A DNA stretch of 43,863 nucleotides, from positions 1-43,863 of the forward strand of contig JBCDDH010000022.1 in NCBI GenBank assembly GCA_039180415.1, written 5' to 3'. The position numbers and the translations under genes are program-made. Shown here piece after piece: positions 33,253 to 41,202 of this stretch. Each line of letters begins with the position of its first letter. Positions within the stretch are counted from its first letter, which is position 1. Under the pieces are notes generated by a model. It did not search any database and was not told the DNA's origin. It saw only the letters and a list, made by a program, of their open reading frames with translations. Source of the stretch: CAZIXN01 sp039180415 (GTDB taxonomy: Bacteria > Planctomycetota > Phycisphaerae > Phycisphaerales > Phycisphaeraceae).

Positions 33253-33725
33253 CGTCTTTCAGCATAGCCCGCCGCGCGGCGGGGCGGGTCGAACGTGAGT
33301 TTGCGGTGTGCGGACGGCTTGAAAAACGTTCAGACCGAAATTTGGGGAAAACTTGTCCCCGCGCTGTCGTCAACGCGGGGCCGTTCCCGCGCGGGTAAAA
33401 ATCGCTATCCACTAAGCCAAGGTCGTTCCGCAACTTACCGAGATGAACGTCGATCTGGCCAATATTTCGTTCAAGTTTCGGCTAGACACCACCAGATATA
33501 GTGTCTAGAGTTGTTCCTGCTGCGGAACGCTCACGTGAGCGAATGATGAGTGATTTCCGCGACAATTCGGTCAAGGACCCCGTCTTCGCACCGGCTGGGC
33601 ACCACACTTCGCCCGGCCCCGTAGCGATCCGTCTATTCGCGGATGCTGTCTCATGTCGCTCAGCATACTCGTAATTTGTTAGGTTTTTTCGAGCACGCAT
33701 TTAGGTCTACCACGTCGAGCCCACC
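33253..33725. other. Non-coding gap of lower GC with clustered palindromes
   Basis: No convincing gene is visible in these 470 bases; the short frames on the minus strand lack Shine-Dalgarno sites and family signals. Base composition drops clearly against both neighbours. Inverted repeats are CTAGACAC-11-GTGTCTAG (33482-33508), GTTCC-6-GGAAC (33513-33528), the exact palindrome GCTCACGTGAGC (33529-33540) and CCCCGCG-10-CGCGGGG (about 33357-33380). A T-rich tract follows at about 33682-33690. It may hold a dcd leader, promoters or an RNA. Confidence 0.5.
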
Positions 33726-34298
33726 ATGCCCGTTCTCTGCGACACCCAAATCCGCGAACTGCTCAGCATCGAGCCTTTCCAGGATGCCGAAAAACGGCCC
33801 GGCAAGATCAGTTACGGCGTGTCCTCCTACGGCTACGACGTCCGCGTCGGCACGCTCTTCAAAATCTTCACCAACGCCCCGACCGACGGCGGCGCGTCCA
33901 TCGTTGATCCCAAAAGCTTTGACGACCGGAACTTCGTCACCGTGGACACCAACGACACGGGCAAGGACCACGTCATCGTCCCGCCCAACAGCTTCGCGCT
34001 CTGCGAGACGGTTGAGGAGTTCAAGATCCCGCGCGACGTGCTGGTGATCTGCGTCGGCAAGAGCACCTACGCCCGCTGCGGCATCATCGTCAACGTCACC
34101 CCGCTCGAGCCCGAGTGGCGGGGCAAGGTGACCATCGAGATTTCCAACACCACGCCGCTGCCCGCGAAGATCTACGCCAACGAGGGCATCGCCCAGATGA
34201 TCTTCCTCAAGGCCGACCGCGTGTGCGGGCAGAGCTACGCCGACAAGGCGGGCAAGTACCAGGACCAGACGGGGTTGGTCCTTCCCAAAGTGGATTGA
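33726..34298 (+). CDS. dcd: dCTP deaminase
   Basis: 190 aa, full length for the housekeeping enzyme that deaminates dCTP to dUTP on the way to dTMP. Signature blocks are YGVSSYGYDVRVG, VPPNSFALCETVEEF, KSTYARCGIIVNVTPLEPEWRG (with the catalytic glutamate in LEPEW) and AQMIFL near the end. ATG 33726 fits the family start. The stop is 8 bases before the next ATG, so dcd and the unrecognised 404-aa gene are likely co-transcribed. It lacks the extra domain of the larger dCTP deaminases used in phage defence. Confidence 0.95.
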   Translation: MPVLCDTQIRELLSIEPFQDAEKRPGKISYGVSSYGYDVRVGTLFKIFTNAPTDGGASIVDPKSFDDRNFVTVDTNDTGKDHVIVPPNSFALCETVEEFKIPRDVLVICVGKSTYARCGIIVNVTPLEPEWRGKVTIEISNTTPLPAKIYANEGIAQMIFLKADRVCGQSYADKAGKYQDQTGLVLPKVD

Positions 34299-34306
34299 GT
34301 TGTTGT

Positions 34307-35521
34307 ATGGATTACCTGCACAAAGACAACTTGATTTCCGTTGCGGGCGCTTGGGATCAGCACGACTTCCTGGTCGACATGCTCGAACGACAGCAGATGC
34401 TGCCGAATGTTCACGATTTTGTGAAGACGACTCTGCAAAATGATCTTCAGTATGTCACTGCACAGATACTTGAACTAAAAAATCGTAGATCAAGCTACAC
34501 CGCGCTGCTTGACCAAGCCGCAAGAGTGAAGCAAGCAGAACGTCGACACTTTTACTGGATGTCGCAGGCCATTTTTCACGGCCAGGCTTGCCAGGTTGGA
34601 CAAAAGATTCTGATGCAGAACGGGAGAAGCCCTCTCGTAGAGCAGTTCCGATTCGAGGGTGATTTACCCGCTGACTTTGATCGCAAGAAAGTGATGCGGC
34701 GACTTCGTAAGTCGTCCAAGACGCTTGATGTGATGATTCATGAGCGATCGAAAGCTTACGAAATCATTCTGGTACAAGGCCAAACGTTCGAGGAAGCCAA
34801 GCGGTTTAACGAGAATTTGCGTGCGGTGGCGGGCCAAGCAAATCTCTTCGGCGAACGATCGCTATATCTCATTAACTTCATGGCGCGAGGTCGTGATGTT
34901 CGCGCGTTGATCACGGCTAGAGATTTACTCAAGGAAGCATTTCCAGGCAAACATATCAAATCACTTTTTATGGTCTGCGGTTCGCCAGAAAGTTTGCCGC
35001 ATTACCAAGCGATTGATCTCACCGACGAGCCGTACGATCGTTGCCGTGAAGCGTGGATTTCGCTAGATGGGCGAGAGCCATGCCACACAAGTCTCGACGA
35101 TCGTGAATCTCTTGACGGCCTGGCTGATCGTCTAGCCAACCACATGCATTACCAGCCCCCGCTGGAACGGGCTGTGAGACTCGGCAAGCTGCTTGACGTC
35201 TTTTACGACATGCAAGTTTCGTCGCAAAGTTTGGTCACGTTGACCGGAAGCCAACTCGGCACGGCCGCCAGCAAAGCGATGTGCATGCACTATGAAGAAA
35301 ACTTGTTGCGACATGACATTGAAGATGGCTTGGAAAGAACAGGATTTGTTAGGCGGCTTTGGGCAGGAAAAACTACTTTCGCCTTGTCGCCGAAAGGCGT
35401 AGGCCGCGCGGCCATCACTCGAATGCTTGGTACAGGTGATTCGAGGTCGGGTGCACAGATTGTTTTGGACCAAGAACAGCGACAGATGAATCGCTTACGT
35501 TCGGAATTTTTGCGAGGTTGA
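34307..35521 (+). CDS. Unrecognised 404-aa protein of low GC in the dcd operon
   Basis: 404 aa, soluble, no signal peptide. The N-terminal third is helical and charged (QILELKNRRSSYTALLDQAARVKQAE). The middle looks alpha/beta (YEIILVQGQTFEEAKRFN, SLYLINFMARGRDVRALITARDLL). Residues about 330-375 look like a winged helix (LLRHDIEDGLERTGFVRRL, then TTFALSPKGVGRAAI). I do not recognise a family. Codons use many A and T third positions, and GC is close to 50 percent by eye against the high sixties around it, which suggests recent acquisition. ATG 34307 is the first start after dcd; no strong Shine-Dalgarno is seen. Confidence 0.7.
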   Translation: MDYLHKDNLISVAGAWDQHDFLVDMLERQQMLPNVHDFVKTTLQNDLQYVTAQILELKNRRSSYTALLDQAARVKQAERRHFYWMSQAIFHGQACQVGQKILMQNGRSPLVEQFRFEGDLPADFDRKKVMRRLRKSSKTLDVMIHERSKAYEIILVQGQTFEEAKRFNENLRAVAGQANLFGERSLYLINFMARGRDVRALITARDLLKEAFPGKHIKSLFMVCGSPESLPHYQAIDLTDEPYDRCREAWISLDGREPCHTSLDDRESLDGLADRLANHMHYQPPLERAVRLGKLLDVFYDMQVSSQSLVTLTGSQLGTAASKAMCMHYEENLLRHDIEDGLERTGFVRRLWAGKTTFALSPKGVGRAAITRMLGTGDSRSGAQIVLDQEQRQMNRLRSEFLRG

Positions 35522-35536
35522 GTAAAGGAGCTTTAA

Positions 35537-35719
35537 ATGGCAGGCAAATTCGAGATGTACACCGACAAGGCCGGCAAGTACCGCTTCCGTCTCAAGGCGG
35601 GTAACGGCCAGGTGATCGCCGTGGGCGAGGCCTACGAGTCCAAGGCCGCGTGCGAAAACGGCATCGAGTCGATCAAGAAGAACGCCCCCGACGCGCCGGT
35701 GGAGGAAGTCGACAGCTGA
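35537..35719 (+). CDS. DUF1508 (YegP-type) small protein
   Basis: 60-aa single DUF1508 domain: KFEMYTDKAGKYRFRLKAGNGQVIAVGEAY, then SKAACENGIESIKKNAPDAP. The fold is a small alpha/beta unit of unknown function. An AAAGGAG Shine-Dalgarno lies 7 bases before ATG 35537. It starts 15 bases after the 404-aa gene and returns to the high-GC codon usage of the genome, so it probably belonged to the operon before the low-GC gene arrived. Confidence 0.88.
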   Translation: MAGKFEMYTDKAGKYRFRLKAGNGQVIAVGEAYESKAACENGIESIKKNAPDAPVEEVDS

Positions 35720-35823
35720 TTCGGGACCTTTCGAGGACCCAGCGTCCCGCGCTGCCTTGCCGGGGGTAATCGGCAAGCGGCGTGAGCGACGCGGGGCAGG
35801 GAGGCCCCACCCCGACCCCGCCA

Positions 35824-35859
35824 GGTGGGTGTTCCGTGCTTGCACGTCGAGCACCCACC
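35824..35859. repeat. Hairpin between the DUF1508 gene and the 89-aa gene
   Basis: GGTGGGTG (35824-35831) pairs exactly with CACCCACC (35852-35859) around a 20-base loop. There is no T-run. It may be an attenuator or a processing site ahead of the 89-aa gene. Confidence 0.4.
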
Positions 35860-35938
35860 GCACGGCGACCCCCGCCCGGGTCGTCGTGTTTTCCCGCCGA
35901 CCCGGCGGAACCGTTCCCGCGAGAGAAGAGGACCGTTC

Positions 35939-36208
35939 ATGGCGCCGATCGCCGACCCCCTCAAGGCCTACGTGCAGGAGCTGGTGAAGCTCCAGCAGAC
36001 CGGCAAGTACTACCCGCATATGGGCTACACCCCCAGCCGGGGCTTGTGTTTGTTCCTCAAGGCCCAGGAGGGTGACGATCACGCCACCGCCTGCGACGGC
36101 ATCACCCGGCAGGACCTGAGGAAACTCAAACGTGCCGGCCTGATCAGCGTGACCACGCCCCGTTCGACCTGGCGCGTCCGGCTAAGGCTGGCCGCGTTCG
36201 ACCTTTGA
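35939..36208 (+). CDS. Hypothetical 89-aa protein
   Basis: 89 aa. The start ATG 35939 has a GAAGAGGA motif about 7 bases upstream. The protein begins with a helix (DPLKAYVQELVKLQQTGKYY), has an MGYTPSRGLCLFL strand and ends with a possible winged-helix element (ITRQDLRKLKRAGLISV, then RSTWRVRLRLAAF). It may bind nucleic acid, but no family is recognised. The frame runs open upstream, but those codons fall in a hairpin-rich leader. It precedes nrdJ by 156 bases, with no visible cobalamin riboswitch between. Confidence 0.55.
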   Translation: MAPIADPLKAYVQELVKLQQTGKYYPHMGYTPSRGLCLFLKAQEGDDHATACDGITRQDLRKLKRAGLISVTTPRSTWRVRLRLAAFDL

Positions 36209-36364
36209 CCCGCCGTTCATCTTGACGCACCGCTCGCCGCACGGGCTTCCGAGGATTCGAAAACGACCGGGTTTGGGAGAACCCGCCGCTTCCCGTTTTG
36301 GTCCGAGTTGAAACCTGCTTGCCCGGCGTCCCGACGCCGACCCCCGAAAGGACTCACCCGCTTT

Positions 36365-39300
36365 ATGAAGATCGACCGTCAGTTCACCGCCGCCGGCCAA
36401 GACCCGTTCGCCTCCGTCGACTGGGCGAAGCGCACCACCCGCATCACCAACATGGACGGCAGTGTCGTCTTCGAGATGACCGACGCGGAAGTCCCCGCGT
36501 CCTGGTCGCAGCTCGCGACCGACATCATGGTCAGCAAGTACTTCCGTAAGGCCGGCGTGCCCAGCGACGGCGGTCCGAACGGCTTGCCCAACCCGGATTA
36601 CAAGCAAGGCGACGAAGTCACCACCGGCCCGGAGAAGTCGGCCAAGCAGGTGATCCACCGCCTGGCCGGCTGCTGGCGGCACTGGGGTGAAACCCACGGC
36701 TACTTCGACACCAAGGACGACGCCCAGGCGTTCTACGACGAGCTGTGCTTCATGATGACGCACCAGATGTGCGCCCCGAACTCGCCCCAATGGTTCAACA
36801 CCGGGCTCAACTGGGCGTACGGCATCAACGGCCCGGCCCAAGGCCACTGGAACGTCGACCCCAAGACGGGCGAAGCGAAGCTCTCCGACGACGCCTACAC
36901 CCGGCCGCAGCCGCACGCGTGCTTCATCCAGAGTGTCCAGGATGATCTCGTCGGCGACGCGGGCATCATGGACCTGTGGACCCGCGAGGCCCGTCTGTTC
37001 AAGTACGGCTCGGGCACGGGCACCAACTTCTCGAACCTCCGCGGCGAGAACGAGCCGCTCTCCGGCGGCGGCAAGAGCTCCGGGCTCATGTCGTTCCTCA
37101 AGATCGGCGACCGCGCCGCCGGCGCGATCAAGTCAGGCGGCACCACCCGCCGCGCCGCCAAGATGGTCTGCCTCGACCTGGACCACCCCGATATCGAGAG
37201 TTTCGTGAATTGGAAGGTCCGCGAAGAGATCAAGGTCGCCGCGCTGGTCGAAGGCATGAAGCGCCTCGCCAACGAGAAGGCCTCGCCCAGCGACCCCGAG
37301 ACGCTCGGAGAGACCGCGGCCCGGCTGAACCTGACGCTCGACTACGACTTCAACGGCGAGTCGTATCAGACCGTCTCCGGCCAGAACTCCAACAACTCGG
37401 TCCGCATCCCCAACGCGTTTTTCGAAGCCGTCGAAAACGGTGAAGACTGGGACCTGATCCGCCGTACCGACGGTCAGCTCGCCAAATCCATCAACGCCAA
37501 GAACCTCTGGGGCCAGATCGGTTACGCCGCGTGGCGGTGCGCCGACCCGGGCGTGCAGTACGACACGACGATCAACGACTGGCACACCTGCCCCGAAGCG
37601 GGCCGCATCAACGCGTCCAACCCGTGCTCGGAGTACATGTTCCTGGACAACACGGCCTGCAACCTCGCGTCGCTGAACCTGCTGACGTTCTACGACGCGA
37701 AGACGCGTGAATTCGACCTCGAGAAGTTCGAAGCCGGCGTCACGCTGTGGACGACCGTGTTGGAAATCTCGGTGCTGATGGCCCAGTTCCCGTCGCGCGA
37801 GATCGCCGAGCTCTCGTACAAGTTCCGCACGCTGGGCCTGGGCTACGCGAACCTGGGCGCGATGCTGATGCAGGGCGGGATCCCGTACGACAGCGACCGC
37901 GGCCGGGCGATCGCCGGCTGCATCACGTCGATCCTCACCGGGCGGAGCTACGCAACGTCGGCGCTGATGGCCAAGCAGCTCGGCGCGTTTCCTGGCTACG
38001 CGGACAACGGCGGCAACATGCTGCGGGTGATGAACAACCACCGCCGCGCCGCGTACGGCGTGAGCCGGGACGCCAAGGCCGGCAAGAAGCACGCGCTGGG
38101 TGCGTACGAAGGCGTGGGCATCGCGCCTGTGCCGATCGACGGCGACGACTTGACGTCCGACGACGAGGCCTGCGGCAAGCTCGCCAACAGCGACGCGCTG
38201 CTCAAGCGGGCTCGCATCGCCTGGGACGACGCGGTGACCTGGGGCGAAGAGCACGGCTACCGCAACGCCCAGGCCACGGTCATCGCGCCGACGGGGACCA
38301 TCGGGCTGCTGATGGACTGCGACACGACGGGCGTCGAGCCCGACTTCGCGCTGGTTAAGTTCAAGAAGCTCGCCGGCGGCGGCTACTTCAAGATCGCCAA
38401 CCAGTCGCTCAAGCCCGCGCTCCGCAGCCTCGGCTATAGCGAACCGCAGGCCATCGACATCCTCACCTACGTCATGGGCGCGCTGCACCTGGACGTGCCG
38501 ATGCCCAACGACAAGACCACCAGCTTCGCCGAGTGGCTCACAGATAAGGGCCTGAAGAAGGCGGAACTGCAAAAGATCACCGACGCGCTGCCGACCGTGT
38601 TCGACATGAGCATGGCCCTGAGCCCGTGGACCGTCGGCGAAGAAGCGATGGAGCGCTTGGGCTTCGCCGAAGAATCCACCGCGCCCGGCTTCAACCTGCT
38701 CCGCGAGTTGGGCCTGAACGCCAAAGAGATCCAGGCGCTCAACGCCGTCGTCTGCGGCACGCAGACCGTCGAGGGCGCGCCGCACCTCAAGGAAGCGCAC
38801 TTGGCGGTGTTCGATTGCGCGAACACCTGCGGCCCGACCGGCCAGCGCTTCATCGCCCCGGGCGGGCACATCCGGATGATGGCCGCGGCCCAGCCGTTCA
38901 TCTCCGGCGCGATCAGCAAGACGATCAACCTGCCCAACGACGCGAGCGTCGAGGACATCCAGGCGTCGTACCGCCTGTCGTGGGAGCTGGGTCTCAAGGC
39001 CAACGCCCTGTACCGCGATGGCTGCAAGCTCAGCCAGCCGCTCAATACCAAGCTGGACGACGACGAGGTCGACGATGAAGAGGCCACGGACCTCAACGGC
39101 GAGGTCGACGAGGCCGCCGTCGAAGAAGCCCTGGAAGAAGTGGCCGGCGAAGTCATGGAGACCGCCGCCACCGCCGCCGCCGCCGACGCATTGAATCAGC
39201 CGGAGGTGATCGAGAAGGTCGTCGAGAAGATTGTCGAACGCCCGATGCGTCGCCGGCTGCCGGACACGCGCAGCAGCAAGACGCATAAGTTCAACGTCGC

Positions 39301-39991
39301 CGGCCACGAGGGCTACCTGACCGTCGGCCTGTACGAAGACGGCCAGCCCGGCGAGCTGTTCATCACGATGGCTAAGGAGGGCTCGACCATCGGCGGCCTG
39401 ATGGACTCGCTGGGCACCGCGATCAGCGTCGCGCTGCAGTACGGCGTGCCGGTCGATTCGTTGGTCCGCAAGTTCACGCACCAGCGCTTCGAGCCCGCGG
39501 GCATGACCCACAACCGCGAGATCCCGTTCGCCAAGTCGTTGGTCGATTACATCTTCCGCTGGATGGGCATGGAGTTCGTCGCCGGCTACCGCGAAGCGAA
39601 CGCGCCGGTGCGGCCCGCGGCGGAATCCGCCAAGACGGAAGAACCCAAAGTTGAAACGAAGGTCGTCATCACCGACGGCGGCCGGGTGTCCAACGAGACC
39701 AGCACCGACCGCGCCGCGGTCGCGGCGAGCAACGTCGTGAAGGAAGAGGCCCGCCCGTTCGGGTTTGCGGCGGGCACGAAGCGTGATCCAATCGAGCCAC
39801 GATCTTCGGAACCGGTGTCCCCGGTTGCCGTCGTGAACCGGCCCGCGGCGGCGTCGACGTCGTCGTTGAACGACGCGATGTCGCAGATGCAGCAGGACGC
39901 CCCGGCCTGCGACGTTTGCGGGTCGATCACCGTCCGCAACGGCACGTGCTACAAGTGCCTGAACTGCGGGGCGTCGATGGGCTGCTCATGA
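36365..39991 (+). CDS. nrdJ: Adenosylcobalamin-dependent class II ribonucleotide reductase
   Basis: 1208 aa. It reduces ribonucleotides to deoxyribonucleotides with a B12-generated radical and is the only RNR in the window. Blocks in order: APNSPQWFNTGLNWAYG, SGTGTNFSNLRGENEPLSGGG, the active-site NPCSEYMFLDNTACNLASLNL, the radical-barrel APTGTIGLLMDCDTTGVEPDF and GPTGQRFIAPGGHIRMM. After residue about 890 comes an acidic linker, then a TSCPD domain (HKFNVAGHEGYLTVGLYEDGQ), a disordered stretch and a C-terminal Cys cluster (CDVCGS, CYKCLNCGASMGC) that likely relays reducing power. ATG 36365 is preceded by GAAAGGA. Codons are C-ending, as for high expression. Confidence 0.95.
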   Translation: MKIDRQFTAAGQDPFASVDWAKRTTRITNMDGSVVFEMTDAEVPASWSQLATDIMVSKYFRKAGVPSDGGPNGLPNPDYKQGDEVTTGPEKSAKQVIHRLAGCWRHWGETHGYFDTKDDAQAFYDELCFMMTHQMCAPNSPQWFNTGLNWAYGINGPAQGHWNVDPKTGEAKLSDDAYTRPQPHACFIQSVQDDLVGDAGIMDLWTREARLFKYGSGTGTNFSNLRGENEPLSGGGKSSGLMSFLKIGDRAAGAIKSGGTTRRAAKMVCLDLDHPDIESFVNWKVREEIKVAALVEGMKRLANEKASPSDPETLGETAARLNLTLDYDFNGESYQTVSGQNSNNSVRIPNAFFEAVENGEDWDLIRRTDGQLAKSINAKNLWGQIGYAAWRCADPGVQYDTTINDWHTCPEAGRINASNPCSEYMFLDNTACNLASLNLLTFYDAKTREFDLEKFEAGVTLWTTVLEISVLMAQFPSREIAELSYKFRTLGLGYANLGAMLMQGGIPYDSDRGRAIAGCITSILTGRSYATSALMAKQLGAFPGYADNGGNMLRVMNNHRRAAYGVSRDAKAGKKHALGAYEGVGIAPVPIDGDDLTSDDEACGKLANSDALLKRARIAWDDAVTWGEEHGYRNAQATVIAPTGTIGLLMDCDTTGVEPDFALVKFKKLAGGGYFKIANQSLKPALRSLGYSEPQAIDILTYVMGALHLDVPMPNDKTTSFAEWLTDKGLKKAELQKITDALPTVFDMSMALSPWTVGEEAMERLGFAEESTAPGFNLLRELGLNAKEIQALNAVVCGTQTVEGAPHLKEAHLAVFDCANTCGPTGQRFIAPGGHIRMMAAAQPFISGAISKTINLPNDASVEDIQASYRLSWELGLKANALYRDGCKLSQPLNTKLDDDEVDDEEATDLNGEVDEAAVEEALEEVAGEVMETAATAAAADALNQPEVIEKVVEKIVERPMRRRLPDTRSSKTHKFNVAGHEGYLTVGLYEDGQPGELFITMAKEGSTIGGLMDSLGTAISVALQYGVPVDSLVRKFTHQRFEPAGMTHNREIPFAKSLVDYIFRWMGMEFVAGYREANAPVRPAAESAKTEEPKVETKVVITDGGRVSNETSTDRAAVAASNVVKEEARPFGFAAGTKRDPIEPRSSEPVSPVAVVNRPAAASTSSLNDAMSQMQQDAPACDVCGSITVRNGTCYKCLNCGASMGCS

Positions 39992-40002
39992 CCTGAACCC
40001 TC

Positions 40003-40031
40003 CGTGTCCGCGGCCCACCGCCGCGGACACG
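40003..40031 (+). terminator. Intrinsic terminator of nrdJ
   Basis: A perfect 11-bp stem (40003-40013 with 40021-40031) with a 7-base loop is followed by a T-rich stretch (CTTTGCTTT). It starts 11 bases after the nrdJ stop. Confidence 0.8.
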
Positions 40032-40035
40032 CTTT

Positions 40036-40243
40036 GCTTTCCCCCGGCGCCACGGCCGGAGGGAGGCGGCAACCGGTGACCCGCGTCTCTCCCGCGTGGC
40101 TCGCCCCCGGAAGCCCTCCGGGACCCGGACGGACCCGCCCCGAGTACGGGCGACAGGACGTCCCCCAAGGCCACGGCCGGCCGAACTCGTGCCGCCTTCC
40201 TCCGCCATCAAGCCCCGGACGTCCCCCGGCGTCCGGGGTTTTT
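40036..40243 (+). ncRNA. Candidate structured non-coding RNA between two terminators
   Basis: This 200-base stretch has no supported gene on either strand. Bases 40057-40070 pair with 40191-40204 in a 14-bp stem (one G-U), with a further 5-bp helix inside (40073-40077 with 40176-40180) across an asymmetric bubble. A hairpin CCCGGA-5-TCCGGG lies near 40107-40123. It ends in its own Rho-independent terminator (40213-40243) although nrdJ already has one upstream. Length and rod-like shape recall 6S RNA, but I cannot confirm a family; SRP RNA, RNase P and tmRNA signatures are absent. Confidence 0.4.
40213..40243 (+). terminator. Second plus-strand intrinsic terminator after nrdJ
   Basis: A 9-bp stem CCCCGGACG (40213-40221) with CGTCCGGGG (40230-40238) is followed by five T (40239-40243). 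It is a textbook terminator on the plus strand with no protein gene directly before it. Confidence 0.85.
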
Positions 40244-40267
40244 CGTGGATTCGCAAAACAAAAGAAA

Positions 40268-40296
40268 GAAGCCCGCGTTCGAGGAACGCGGGCTTC
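40268..40296. terminator. Bidirectional terminator downstream of the BI-1 gene
   Basis: A 13-bp perfect stem (40268-40280 with 40284-40296) has a 3-base loop. Leftward it is followed by CTTTCTTTTGTTTT, making it the terminator of the minus-strand BI-1 family gene. Rightward it is followed by GGTTGGTTTT, so it can also stop plus-strand transcripts. Confidence 0.85.
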
Positions 40297-40326
40297 GGTT
40301 GGTTTTCGCAGCTTGTGTTTCGGAAA

Positions 40327-41097
40327 TCAGTTCCGGTTCTGCAGCTTCGCGAGCAGCCGCAAGATCTCCAGGTACAGCCAGATCAGCGTGACCATCAGGC
40401 CGAACGCGCCGTACCACTCCATGTGTTTGGGCGCCCCGGCGGCGCTGCCGCGTTCGATCAGGTCGAAATCCAAAAGCAGGTTGAACGCCGCGATCGCGAC
40501 GATCACCAGCGACAGGCCGATGCCCAACGGTCCGGAGCTGTGCAGCAGCGGCACGCTCACGCCGAAGAAGCTCAGGCCGATCGCGACCAGGTAGAACAGG
40601 AACACGCCGCCGGTGGCGATGACGATGCCCGCCCGGAGCTTCTCGGTGACCTTGATGATGCGCGTGGCGTAGGCGATGAGCATCGCCGCGGTGACACCGA
40701 AGGTCAGGCCGACGGCCTGGATCACGATGCTGTCGAGCCCCGCGCCGCCGGAAAAGTTCATCTCGTACATCGCCGACACGCCGCCCAGGAACAGGCCCTG
40801 AGCAACCGCGTAAAGCGGCGAGAGGAACGGGGCGGTGACGGGCTTGAAGATGATGACCAATGCGAGGACCAGACCGACGATCATGCCGCCGAAGGTCCAC
40901 GCCGCGGGCAGCGCCCCGCTCGACATCGCCAAGCCCCACGTGAACGTGCCCGCTCCGACCACGGCCAGCAGCAGCAGGGCGGTCTTCCACACCGTGCCCA
41001 TCACGGTCATCGTTTCGGGCTGCGTGATCGCGTCGGCGCGGTCGTAGGGAACGGAAAAGGTGTCTTCGTTGAGTGCGGGGTTACCAGAGTTGAACAT
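40327..41097 (-). CDS. Bax inhibitor-1/YccA family membrane protein
   Basis: 256 aa with seven hydrophobic segments after a polar N-terminus (about 1-33). Diagnostic stretches are AVAQGLFLGGVSAMYE, IVIQAVGLTFGVTAAMLIAYA and AAFNLLLDFDLIERG. The last contains the acidic pair typical of the BI-1 pore, followed by WYGAFGLMVTLIWLYLEILRLL. The subtype resembles the Bax1-I/YccA-like group. Family members act as pH-sensitive calcium leaks or interact with FtsH in bacteria; ftsH is present 19 kb away. ATG 41097 has a GAGGAG motif 7 bases upstream. Confidence 0.9.
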   Translation of the reverse strand: MFNSGNPALNEDTFSVPYDRADAITQPETMTVMGTVWKTALLLLAVVGAGTFTWGLAMSSGALPAAWTFGGMIVGLVLALVIIFKPVTAPFLSPLYAVAQGLFLGGVSAMYEMNFSGGAGLDSIVIQAVGLTFGVTAAMLIAYATRIIKVTEKLRAGIVIATGGVFLFYLVAIGLSFFGVSVPLLHSSGPLGIGLSLVIVAIAAFNLLLDFDLIERGSAAGAPKHMEWYGAFGLMVTLIWLYLEILRLLAKLQNRN

Positions 41098-41202
41098 CGG
41101 GGGCTCCTCGGAACAGGGATGCGGGCAGTGCGACCCGTCGGGGACGATCATACGCCGTATCGGCTCGGCCGGATCGCCGGGTCCAGCCCGTATCCTGCAT
41201 CG

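Noticed and set aside
33195..33360. Similar AAA/CTTGGG-rich stretches near 33210 and 33345 that looked like an imperfect direct repeat
   Set aside because: The match is short and interrupted, and one copy is inside the cytochrome coding sequence. It is probably chance.
33236..33700. Two short minus-strand frames (65 and 72 codons) in the gap before dcd
   Set aside because: There are no Shine-Dalgarno sites, codon use is atypical, no family resemblance is seen, and one overlaps the cytochrome start region.
33726..34298. Phage-defence type dCTP deaminase
   Set aside because: The protein is the standard 190-aa housekeeping enzyme, without the extra domain of defence versions, and no defence genes are recognised nearby.
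36209..36364. Cobalamin riboswitch before nrdJ
   Set aside because: The B12 box and the conserved core elements of the AdoCbl riboswitch are not present in this 156-base gap.
37133..39511. 792-codon minus-strand frame antisense to nrdJ
   Set aside because: nrdJ on the other strand is unmistakable. The antisense frame has no family signal and no start context.
40036..40243. SRP RNA, RNase P RNA or tmRNA as identity of the RNA candidate
   Set aside because: The SRP GGAAG/GCAG tetraloop signature, the conserved P4 regions of RNase P and the tRNA-like ends of tmRNA are all missing.
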